Assembly (NCBI GenBank): GCA_037693485.1
Contig: CM075352.1
Span: 67,830,001-67,894,000, forward strand
Direction of reading: 5' to 3'
From: Kitagawia praeruptora
Lineage: Eukaryota > Streptophyta > Magnoliopsida > Apiales > Apiaceae
DNA: 64,000 nucleotides
Below, in pieces: positions 24,532 through 33,440 of this stretch. Both the position numbers and the translations under genes were made by a program. The first letter of the stretch is position 1, and each line of letters opens with the position of its first letter. Under the pieces are notes generated by a model that ran no database searches, was not told where the DNA came from, and saw only the letters and a list, made by a program, of their open reading frames with translations.

Positions 24532-26675
24532 AGAGCTTTGAATAAAAGGTAGACGAAGTCCTCAAGTTCAGGATCAACAAAACCAGGAGGTTGTTCAACA
24601 TAGACCTCTTCTTCAAGCTCACCATTCAGGAAAGCACTTTTCACATCCATCTGATATACTCTGAAGTTTGAATGTTTAGCAAATGCCAGAAACATTCTAA
24701 TGGCTTCTAGTCTAGCAACTGGTGCGAAAGTCTCATCATAATCAATACCTTCTTCTTGAGTGTAGCCTTTGGCAACCAGTCTCGCCTTATTCCTTGTAAC
24801 GATTCCATTCTCGTCAAGTTTATTTCTGAATACCCATCTTACATCAATTACAGATTTGTCCTTTGGTCTGGGTACCAGCTTCCAAACTTTCTGTCGTTCA
24901 AACTGATTGAGTTCCTCTTGCATTGCAATCACCCAATCTGGCTCTTCTAGAGCTTCTCCAACCTTCTTAGGTTCAATTTCTGATAGAAAACCAGAATACA
25001 AGCATTCATTCTGAGTAGCTATTCTAGTATGAACTCTTGAGTCAAGATCACCAATGATCAGATCAAAAGTATGATCACGATTCCACACAGTTTGCCTTGG
25101 TAGATGAATTCTGGTTGATTCCCCATTATCAGCATTCTGAATAGTGTATCCTTCTTCTGCTCCCCATGAGTTGTTGCTGGTATGATCTACAGATGTACTC
25201 TCTTGAGTACTGGAACCAGAAATAGTCTGACTTTGAGGTCCTGTGATCTCACTTCCATCACCATTACTTGGATCACCATTATTACTATTAACATTATCAA
25301 CAGCAACCTCAGGTTCAGTTTCATCATCCTCATAATCAGAAAGATTCTCAAAAGCTAGAGATTCATCATCATCTTCTTTCTGAATACTAGCAGATCTTGC
25401 ATCATCAAATCTCACATTAAGGCTTTCCACAACCTTCTGACTATCGATCACATACACCCTGTACGCCTTAGACTCCAATGAATACCCAAGGAAAATGCCT
25501 TCATCTGCTTTAGAATCGAACTTACCAAGATGCTCATAGCCATCTTTAAGAGCATAGCATTTTCCTCCGAACACATGAAAGTACTTCACAGATGGTTTAG
25601 TGAGGGCCATAAGTTCATATGGTGTCTTCTCATACATTTTGTTGATCAGGGTTCTATTCTGAGTATAGCAAGCTATATTGACTGCCTCAGCCCAGAAATA
25701 AGTAGGAAGTTTAGCTTCATTCAGCATTGTTCTGGCAGCTTCAATCAACGTTCGATTCTTCCTCTCAACCACTCCATTCTGTTGTGGGGTCCTGGGTGCT
25801 GAAAACTGTCTTGAGATACCCTTCTCAGTGCACCAGCTATTAAGAACTGAATTTCTGAATTCAGTCCCATTATTTGATCTGATTTTACGTACGGGCACTC
25901 CAGCTTCTAGCTCAATCTTCTTGATATGATCGATAATCATCTGCGCTGCTTCATCCTTAGAATGCAAGAATAACACCCATGTGTATTTGGAATAGTCATC
26001 CACAATTACTAAACAGTGTCGCTTCTTAGACATAGACATGACATTAACTGGGCCAAACAAATCCATATGCAGAAGTTGCAATGGTTCAGTGATGTCTGAT
26101 ATTGTCTTCCTTTTATGTGATGCTCTCTTGGACTTTTCCTTTTCATATGCTGCACATAGTCCGTCAGGACAGAACTCCATCTCGGGTAATCCTCTCACAA
26201 GTTCCCTCTTGACTAGAGAATTGATAGTCTTGAAGTTAAGATGTGAAAGCTTCTTATGCCATAACCAACTATCTTATGAAGATGCTTTACCATAGAAGCA
26301 CTTGACTTCACCATTGCCAGAGTTCCAGTCAGCTACGAACAAATCACCCTTTCTCACTCCTTGCAAAGCGAGCTTCTCATCCCTCTTGTTACTGATCAGA
26401 CATTTCTCCTTCTTGAACAAGACTTCATATCCTTTATCACAAAATTGACTTATGCTCAGAAGATTATGCTTTAGACCATCAACAAGAGAGACTTCTTCAA
26501 CGATGACATTCCCAAATTCCAAACAGCCATATCCCGTAGTGAATCCTTTGCTATCATCTCCAAAGGTAACCACTGGGCCAGCTTTCTCAACCACCTTTGA
26601 TAGCAGGGCTCTATCACCGGTCATATGTCTCGAACATCCACTATCCAGAATCCACATGACTCGCTTTTTCTTCAT
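24532..26675 (-). pseudogene. pol: E1 pol, N-terminal part: protease, integrase, start of RT
   Basis: Minus-strand copia pol. Protease WILDSGCSRHMTGD lies near 26645. A TAA at 26274-26276 splits the frame just before the integrase zinc finger (HKKLSHLNFKT). There the pattern CEACEKGK seen in relatives reads CAAYEKEK, losing a zinc ligand. The integrase core has the first Asp in LLHMDLFGPV, but the second is changed (IRSNNGTEF instead of SDNGTEF). The catalytic Glu is kept in QNGVVERKNR. RT begins at WVIAMQEELNQFERQKVW and runs through VKSAFLNGELEEEVY to FVYLLFKALY, where the array interrupts it. The second half is at 11781-12862. Non-functional. Confidence 0.92.
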
Positions 26676-26694
26676 GCCCTGTATTCAAAGGAGA

Positions 26695-28560
26695 TTAAGT
26701 TTTCTTTGGTACCCAAACTTGTTTGGGTCCAGAGGGCTTAGACACATTTTCATATTTAACAGAGGGCTTAGACACATTTGCATATTTAACAGATTTCTGT
26801 GCAGATTTAGCAGATTTAGCATTTGCCTTGACTGTCTCTTTTTCTCTTATAGAGGCCTTAGCAGAATTGCTTCTAGGCTTGGGAGAAAAGGATTCTTTCC
26901 TAGATTTAGGTGGACTAGCAGTCTTAGGTCTGTTATTTCTATCATATTTTGTTTTCTTACTTTTATCATCATGTGAACAATTATTAACAACAGGAGATGC
27001 ATGTGTCACATTTAGAAAAGCAGTCATAAGATTAACAGTGCATGATATGCAAGCAGTTGAAGCACACTTAGAATGAACATGCATGGCAGACATGTTATGA
27101 ACATGAGCATTAATATTATGATTATTCACTACTTTAACATTCTTACATGCATGAGTAAGATGAGCAGCAGAGTTGCAGTTGTTACATAACTTCCTAGGAC
27201 CATTTTTGCCTATCCTTCCATTTTTGTTCTTCTTAGCCTTAGACTCATTTTGATCACCTAGTTCAGTTTTAGGTTTTACAAATTTGACAAACTTACTAGG
27301 TGACATTGCCTTTTCATTTCTTTGCTTTTTAATGTCCTCAACAAGTATTTCATTTCTAATTAATAAAGCATCAACATCAAAGGGCTCAGAGGTAACTTCC
27401 TTATATAGGGGACTATCTGCATTCTTAAGAACAGGTGGTGCATTACTGGATGTAGCCTTAGCTGATTCAGGATCCACCACTTGTTTCTTACATTTCTTAA
27501 CATTATAGTCAAATCCAATAGCAACTCTTGGACCAGATATTTGACTATCAAACAATTCCCTAGCAAGGTTAGCTGAATTCTGAAAAGCATATAGCTTACC
27601 ATCTATGTCAGCTATTTTCTCTTTAAGTTCATTCTCTGTCTAGACACTAACCTGGAATTTGTTTTCTAGATACTCATTTCTTTCCTTTAGATTTTCTATC
27701 TGCATATTAGTGAGTTCTAGTTCCTCATTCCTGGCTTGTATCGTACTAAGTTCAGCCCTAGCATTTTCAGTCTCAGATTTAGCAGTTGTTATATCTTTTA
27801 AAGCATATTCTAAATCCCATCTAAGATCACTTATAGATTTGCTAGAGCCTATCACATGCTTGACACAATCACGATTACGACATTTAAATCTATCAGCCAT
27901 AGAAGCAGGCATGTTTTTTACCTCATATCCGTAAGTAGGATCATAGTCTGCCATCAGCACAAGATTGCCATACTCCTCTTCATCGTCAGTGTCATCCCAG
28001 CTTTTGCCCTCGGTAATGTATGACTTGACAGGATACTTTCTCTGAGAGCTAGAGTCCTTTTTCTGAAAAACGTTCTTCCTTTCATTTGCTTGCCTGGGTT
28101 CTCTGCATTCGCTGGCAAAATGCCCCATCTTATCAAAGTTGTAGCACCGAAACTTGCTACGGTCTACCATCCCTATCTTGTTAATCTTTCCTGATTCAGA
28201 CCCAGAAGATGAACCAGTTCTCTGCGATCTGCTGCTACTTCCAGAAGATCTGTACTTGGAATTTTTCCTGAATCTGATTCGGCTAAAGTTAGCTGCTAAT
28301 GTAGCCATAGTAGGATCCTCCAATTGCTACAACTCCTCAAGAGTATAATACTCACTTTCGTCATCAGGCAGATCATCATTATCCATTTCAGCTTCAAAGA
28401 ACACATCCTTCTTGTTCTATGGTTTTACAACCTTTGTTTCAGGTTCTTTGTGGCTGGATGCAGTAAGAGTAGTTGTCTTCAATAATTCAGCATTCTTGTT
28501 GTCCACTGTTCCAGCACCATATATATAATTTTCCTTTGCTCTTGCTCCATCTCATGAGTT
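26695..28560 (-). pseudogene. gag: E1 gag, C-terminal part with two zinc-knuckle regions
   Basis: Minus-strand continuation of gag downstream of E2. It has the CCHC knuckle CYNFDKMGHFASEC near 28150, where the second Cys is Phe. A Glu/Lys-rich coiled coil follows (NARAELSTIQARNEELELTN), then a TAG at 27640-27642, and the same frame runs on with a second knuckle CNNCNSAAHLTHAC. It ends after the motif KQVWVPKKT at a stop at 26695-26697, and the protease follows in another frame. The first ~240 bases (28324-28560) contain further breaks. Gag would form the virus-like particle and bind RNA. The broken knuckle and stops make it inactive. Confidence 0.88.
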
Positions 28561-28565
28561 CTTAA
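28561..28565. repeat. E2 target-site duplication, left copy (CTTAA)
   Basis: CTTAA before TGTTAGTCAC; repeated at 56235-56239. Confidence 0.92.
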
Positions 28566-28680
28566 TGTTAGTCACAGAGGCATGCCTGTATACATCTAAT
28601 AACAAGCCTAATTGTTTGTAATGCTTTGCATTACTTACATGACCTCTTAACTGAGGGAACCTCTAGTTGTAGAGTTTCTA

Positions 28681-28698
28681 TTTGTTCTGTACTTGTAA
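28681..28698. repeat. SINE target-site duplication, left copy (18 bp)
   Basis: TTTGTTCTGTACTTGTAA, identical to 28942-28959. The E2 3' LTR has the single empty-site copy near 55061. Confidence 0.93.
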
Positions 28699-28941
28699 AA
28701 ACCAAAACCAAAACCAAACATACCCAGTATATCCCGCTCAGAGCAGGGTCTGGGGAGGGTAGGTTGTACGCAGACCATGCCCCCGCTTTTTAAGGCGGAG
28801 AGGCTGTTTCCGTGAAGACCCCCGGCTATGTGCATGATAGATATGGTGGGTGATGAAAAAAAACAGGAAGCTTACATGTACGAGAATGTTAAAAGCAATA
28901 CCTGAGCCCATGGCGTCCTCCACATGGGACCTACCCGCCTG
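28699..28941 (-). mobile_element. tRNA-type plant SINE (Au-like 3' domain), 243 bp
   Basis: It is flanked by an 18-bp perfect duplication and absent from the partner LTR. On the minus strand it contains the segment common to widespread plant SINEs: GGAAACAGCCTCTC, GGTCTGCGTAC, CTACCCTCCCCAGACCC and CTGGGTATG. A short TTTTGG repeat forms the 3' tail at 28699-28716. I cannot point to clear RNA polymerase III A and B boxes in the 5' part, so the head may be diverged or from another family. SINEs are non-coding and are mobilised by LINE enzymes. Confidence 0.85.
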
Positions 28942-28959
28942 TTTGTTCTGTACTTGTAA
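28942..28959. repeat. SINE target-site duplication, right copy (18 bp)
   Basis: Identical to 28681-28698. Confidence 0.93.
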
Positions 28960-29111
28960 TAGTCACCAAATCCTAGTTGTGTAACTGTACTTATATAGTC
29001 AAGAATAATGCATGAAAGAAGTTCCAAGGTTCATGCCTCAAGCAAGAAGATAAAGACTGTCAAATAATCACAGTTGGGATTTGAAGAAAGTGAAGAATTT
29101 GTCTAAGTACC

Positions 29112-29532
29112 AATTCGAGAAGTATATTTGTCTATTCGAGAAGTCCAGCATTCGAGAACTCAGGGATTCGATATCTCAAGACACTATTCGATATCTCTGA
29201 ATACACTGTTCGATATCTCATTCGATATCTCAGAGATTCGATATGTCTACTACTCTATTCGAGAACTCAAGAAGTCAACAAGTCAAAGTGGTATTCGAGT
29301 TCTCAAAGAGTCAACAAGTCAAAGTTCCATTCGATATCTCAAGGACTCAGAAAGCTATTCGATATCTCGAGGATTCGATAAGTCAAATGTTCTATTCGAC
29401 AACTCAAGGAATCCTGATGGAAAAGAGCTATTCGAGAAGTGGTTCGATTTGTCAATATAACAGTATTCGAGAACTCGGAGTAATCGATCAAGTCAATTCT
29501 AGTTCTCGAATCACTTACTTAGTCACTTCTCG
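29112..29532 (+). repeat. TTCGA-word array in E2 5' LTR
   Basis: Irregularly spaced copies of ATTCGAGAA(G/C)TC, ATTCGATATCTC and related words, changing to the reverse-complement form TTCTCGAAT near the end (29502, 29527). The 3' LTR copy is at 55231-55652. The words keep two frames open by chance composition. Confidence 0.85.
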
Positions 29533-30113
29533 AATACATTCTTGGAGACAAAATACTGATGAAATTGTACAAGTCAGAATCCTGCAACAAGCCAATGCAC
29601 TTTATGGACCACAATCTGTAACGTTCTCTGGAAAGCCTACAAAGAAGCTTGGAGAGATATAGAAGAGACAAAGGGCTAAAGAAGTGGATCTGAACAGGCT
29701 TTGCAAAGTCAAATCGGTAACCGTTTGGACTCTTACTCAAATAGGATAGACAGACTAGAAAGTAGATTGTTTAGCTATCTTATTTGTAGTAAGTTGGTTG
29801 TATCCATACTCTATAAGGATACAACCTCACTTCCTTAACTTTAACTTTTGAAGAGTCAAGTTTTTCATACATTGTAAGCTATATCTCTCTGAGAAAAATG
29901 AAGCTGAGAATACTATCATTTGTATTCACAGATTGTAGCAACCTTTATCTAATAATACATTAGATTAAAGTGATATTGTGTCTTGTGTTATTCTTTATCC
30001 ACACCTACACCTTGCACACACAAACACCTATCTGCTACATAGACTCGAGCCAAAGAAAAGTTCAAGAATCCATTCACCCCCCTGTATTCTTTTACTGTAT
30101 TGAATACTCAACA

Positions 30114-30127
30114 AGTGGTATCAGAGC
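30114..30127 (+). other. E2 primer-binding site
   Basis: AGTGGTATCAGAGC directly after the LTR, complementary to initiator-Met tRNA. Confidence 0.88.
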
Positions 30128-30158
30128 AGGATGTTTACTCAAAAACAGAAAAACGATC

Positions 30159-31706
30159 ATGAGTTCGAATACACCAAAGACTACAGGAACGGTGAAAGTC
30201 CCTAAGTTTGACAAAGAGAATTACAACCTCTGGAAGATAAAGATGCAGTTGTTCATCAAAGCATCTCATCATTTGTATCCTGAGATTCTCAACAATGGTC
30301 CATTTGTTCCCCAACAGGAGATTCCTGAAAAGACTGTTGGAACCACTACTATTCCAAGATCTTATGTGGCTAAGGATCCATCCAAATGTACAGAATCAGA
30401 AAAGGACATGGTTGCCCTTGACAGTCTCACTTCATGTTGCTGATTTTAGATTCCATGGACATGACAATGTTTGCAAACATTGCTTCATGTACCACTGCCA
30501 AAGAAATGTGGGATCACATTGAGGTGTTATGTGAAGGAACTGATGAGGTCAAAGAAAACAAGAAACAGATACTGGTCACACAGTATGAGGCTTTCATGGC
30601 ATAGCCCAAGGAAAGCATTACTGAGATGTTTGAGAGATTTCACAAGCTAGTTACTGAGTTGCAGATGAATTGCAAGGTTTACAGTACCAAGGAGTTAAAC
30701 ATGAAGTTTTTGCTATCTTCACCAAACCATCTAGAGCAAAGGGTCATTTCTCTAAGGGAAAGAGATTTGAACAAAGTTACATATGATGTGCTCTATGGGG
30801 TTTTAAAAACTCATGAGCTTGAGTTGCTTCAGAAAAGGGCTATCCAAGCCAACCAAGGCAGAATGATAAACACATCATGTGCCTTGATTGTCAACAAATC
30901 TATTCAAAGACCTAGAAGCAACTACAAGCCAATTAAGGATAGAGGATGTAGTAGAAGAGGAAGAAACTGAAGCTGAGGTAAGTGAACCTGTTGAGGAGAA
31001 GGAGGAAGATGAGTTCTATACTCTTGAAGAACTAGATGGAATGGAAAACACTTCATATGCTTTCATGGCCAGAAAATTTCCAAACATCAGATTTAAGAGG
31101 AACCAACCCTTCAAACCTAAAACCCAAAACCATTCATTCAACAAGATCAAGGCACCTGTGAAACCAAACAAGAATAAGTTCAAAACCAGCCATGTGGATA
31201 GGTCATCTGTAAGGTGCTATAGATGCAATGACCTAGGGCATTTTGCCAGTGAATGCAAGAAGCCTAAAAAGAAGGATAGAGATTATCTTGAGCTCGAAGC
31301 TAAGTATGAGGCCCTTCTGAAAAAGCAGACACAAGGTAAGGCCTGCATAGCTGAAGGGAAGTGTTGGGATGATTCTGAAAGTGATGGAGAGGAACAAGAA
31401 TTTTGCAATTATGCCTTGATGGCCAATTCCAAGGATGACACATCTCCATCAGACCCTCAGGTACCATCTCTCACTACTATAGACATGTCTGTTTCAGAGT
31501 ATAAATGCATGATTGAACAACTATCTGTTGAGATGTTTAACATTCATACTAGTATGACTGCTGCTAATGAAGAGATTACTAAACTGTCTACTAGAAATGA
31601 AATGTTAATCAAAAAGAATGAGGAACTTGAGCTAACTGCTATGCAAGTAGAAAACCTTAAGAAAGAAGTTGAATATCTGTAGATTAAGGTTTTGTGTGCT
31701 AGTCAT
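30159..31706 (+). pseudogene. gag: E2 gag, N-terminal part, broken by frameshifts and by E3
   Basis: ATG at 30159 (MSSNTPKTTG), 45 bases after the LTR. It shows the copia gag start KVPKFDKENYNLWKIKMQLF, then a frame change near 30440, a TAG inside the capsid-like part near 30602 and another frame change near 30900. The CCHC knuckle CYRCNDLGHFASEC is near 31214-31255, followed by an acidic stretch and the helical NEEITKLSTRNEML. TAG at 31680-31682 stops it just before the E3 LTR at 31707. The protein continues at 45024. Gag forms the particle shell; this copy cannot be made whole. Confidence 0.88.
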
Positions 31707-32277
31707 TGAAAGGCAGAGTGTGTAAACTTGTAACACTATAACTAATGTAACTCAATTAAAGGAAAAGATACTTAACCAGAAGACAATCAAGAACAAGAAG
31801 TCACAAGAAATCAACACTAAATGAAGACAAGGTAATTGATACAATTGAACATGTTAACTATGATCAAGCCAAGAAGAAATCATTGAGAGAAGTTCAAGTC
31901 AAAGTTGTTCATGCCTCAGTGATTTGAGAAATCGAGAATCAAGATCATAACTATCAGTATCAACAAGACCAATTGATTTCAAGTGAACAAGAAGGAAAGC
32001 GAATATTGGAAAGCCACGTTACTAAGTGAATATGGTAATTTATTCAAGAAGCAGAAACACTATCAAGACTAGTCACTTATGAACCAGACCAGTGCATCAA
32101 GTGTCAGGACATTGATAGCAAGTTTATGTCAGTAATAAAGATCCATGTTCAAGAGCTTGCTGAAGAATAAAGAAGACATGAAGATATCACAAGTTCAAGA
32201 TGTGCATTGAAGTTTCAAGTTGAAGACCAGAATATTTTCTAAGTACTAAATATTCTAGATGACCAAGTAGAATATTT

Positions 32278-32346
32278 CTAAGTAGAAGTTCTACTTAGAA
32301 ATTCGAGATGGCTAAGTAGAAATTCTCAAGTAGAAGTTCTACTTAG
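32278..32346. repeat. Palindromic repeats in E3 U3
   Basis: Two near-perfect inverted repeats with 10-bp arms CTAAGTAGAA / TTCTACTTAG and a 1-bp centre, about 140 bp upstream of the TATA box. Repeated in the 3' LTR at about 44536-44604. Confidence 0.85.
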
Positions 32347-32485
32347 AGTGCAGCTTCAACATGACACATGGCATCTTCTGATTGGCAGATTTCCAAGCTT
32401 TCAAGATAAGGCAAGATTTATGTGGACATCATTGGGCCACGTATATCTTAGTCTTTGAAGACTACAGGACATAGATTACATGTAG

Positions 32486-32493
32486 TATAAATA
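32486..32493 (+). promoter_or_regulatory. Candidate TATA box of E3 5' LTR
   Basis: TATAAATA followed by AGAAGTAC. This is a good match to plant TATA boxes, placed in the LTR before a likely start of R. Its copy in the 3' LTR is at 44744-44751. Confidence 0.7.
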
Positions 32494-32761
32494 GAAGTAC
32501 TTGTGCAATGTTTTATTTTAGTTAGCAATATTTGAGGAAAACACAAGAAAAAGAGAGAGAGTGCTTTCACAGAGCTTAGTATCATTCACTTCTCTCTGAA
32601 CTTCTGTTATACTTTGTAATGAATGTTGTAGCAACCATTTCAAGTTATATATAAGAAATATATTCCTTGAATCTGCGTGTTCATTTATTGCATCGTATTT
32701 ATTGCTTCTCATATTCGAAAAGTTGTATTCACCCCCCTCTACAACACATTTGGACCTAACA

Positions 32762-32776
32762 ATTGGTATCAGAGTG
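32762..32776 (+). other. E3 primer-binding site
   Basis: ATTGGTATCAGAGTG directly after the LTR. It matches the initiator-Met tRNA complement, with a change (C to T) just beyond the core. Confidence 0.85.
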
Positions 32777-32779
32777 GAT

Positions 32780-33440
32780 GTTTAACATACAAAACATAGA
32801 TCCTTGTGTTTGGTAGAAGAATCGTGAGTTTTCATTTTCTCGAAAAGTGTGCTTTAATTCGTTGGTAGTGAAAACTCATCCGAAAAATTATTTAAATACT
32901 CCAGGTATGATTATTTAGCTTGGGTGTATTTTAATTAATTTTTGTGAATTAATCTGGGTTCGTTGATATTTGGTGTTCTTGAGTGTTCATCATCTGTTCT
33001 TATCAAAGAAGACAACCCAACAACTTTTTGATCTCCTTTTCAAACAGATAAATAGTAAAAGAATAAAAAGGTGTTTTTGGACTTTTTGATTTGCATTATT
33101 CACGACCGAAAGTGTACAAGACATACTCAGTACCTAGCATGTGGGTTAGGTGGGTTAGGTGAGTAAAGCATCAAAGTCAAAAAGGTGTTAAAGAGATAAT
33201 ATTGTTTATTCAATATTATAGTAATCTGCAGAAAATTTATTCTAAGGACAAAAGTTCTACATAGAATTTCTACTTGAGATTTTCTACATAGAATTTCGAC
33301 TTGGATAATTTCTACTTGGTGAAGTTCGACTTGAGCAAAATTTCTACTTAGAGAAATTTCGACTTGGCAGAAGTTCTACATATATATTCTACTTAGCCTA
33401 GTCTTGGGTACTTAGAAACTTTTTAGTGACCAGAATTGAA
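32780..33440 (+). promoter_or_regulatory. E3 untranslated leader with TTCTACTTAG-type motif array
   Basis: Non-coding leader before gag. From 33254 to 33405 it has about ten words of the types TTCTACATAGAA, TTCTACTTGA, TTCGACTTG and TTCTACTTAG. These are the reverse complement of the LTR word CTAAGTAGAA. Confidence 0.75.

Larger units (their letters stand above)
28566..30113 (+). repeat. E2 5' LTR (1548 bp including SINE)
   Basis: Without the 243-bp SINE and one 18-bp duplication it is 1287 bp, matching the 1289-bp 3' LTR. Positions 29112-29532 hold about twenty TTCGA-containing words (ATTCGAGAA, ATTCGATATCTC, and TTCTCGAAT in reverse). A candidate TATA box TATAAGGA lies at 29812-29819. Confidence 0.92.
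31707..32761 (+). repeat. E3 5' LTR (1055 bp)
   Basis: Starts TGAAAGGC, ends CCTAACA. It has two palindromic blocks with arms CTAAGTAGAA/TTCTACTTAG at 32278-32298 and 32327-32346, and a TATA box further down. Confidence 0.93.

Noticed and set aside
26452..27076. Plus-strand frames of 117-174 codons opposite E1 gag and protease
   Set aside because: They are antisense shadows of the gag/pol frames and have no domain.
29243..29662. 139-codon frame in the E2 5' LTR, repeated at 55362-55781 in the 3' LTR
   Set aside because: It is present twice only because LTRs are copies. The frame is kept open by the TTCGA word array and has no start context or domain.
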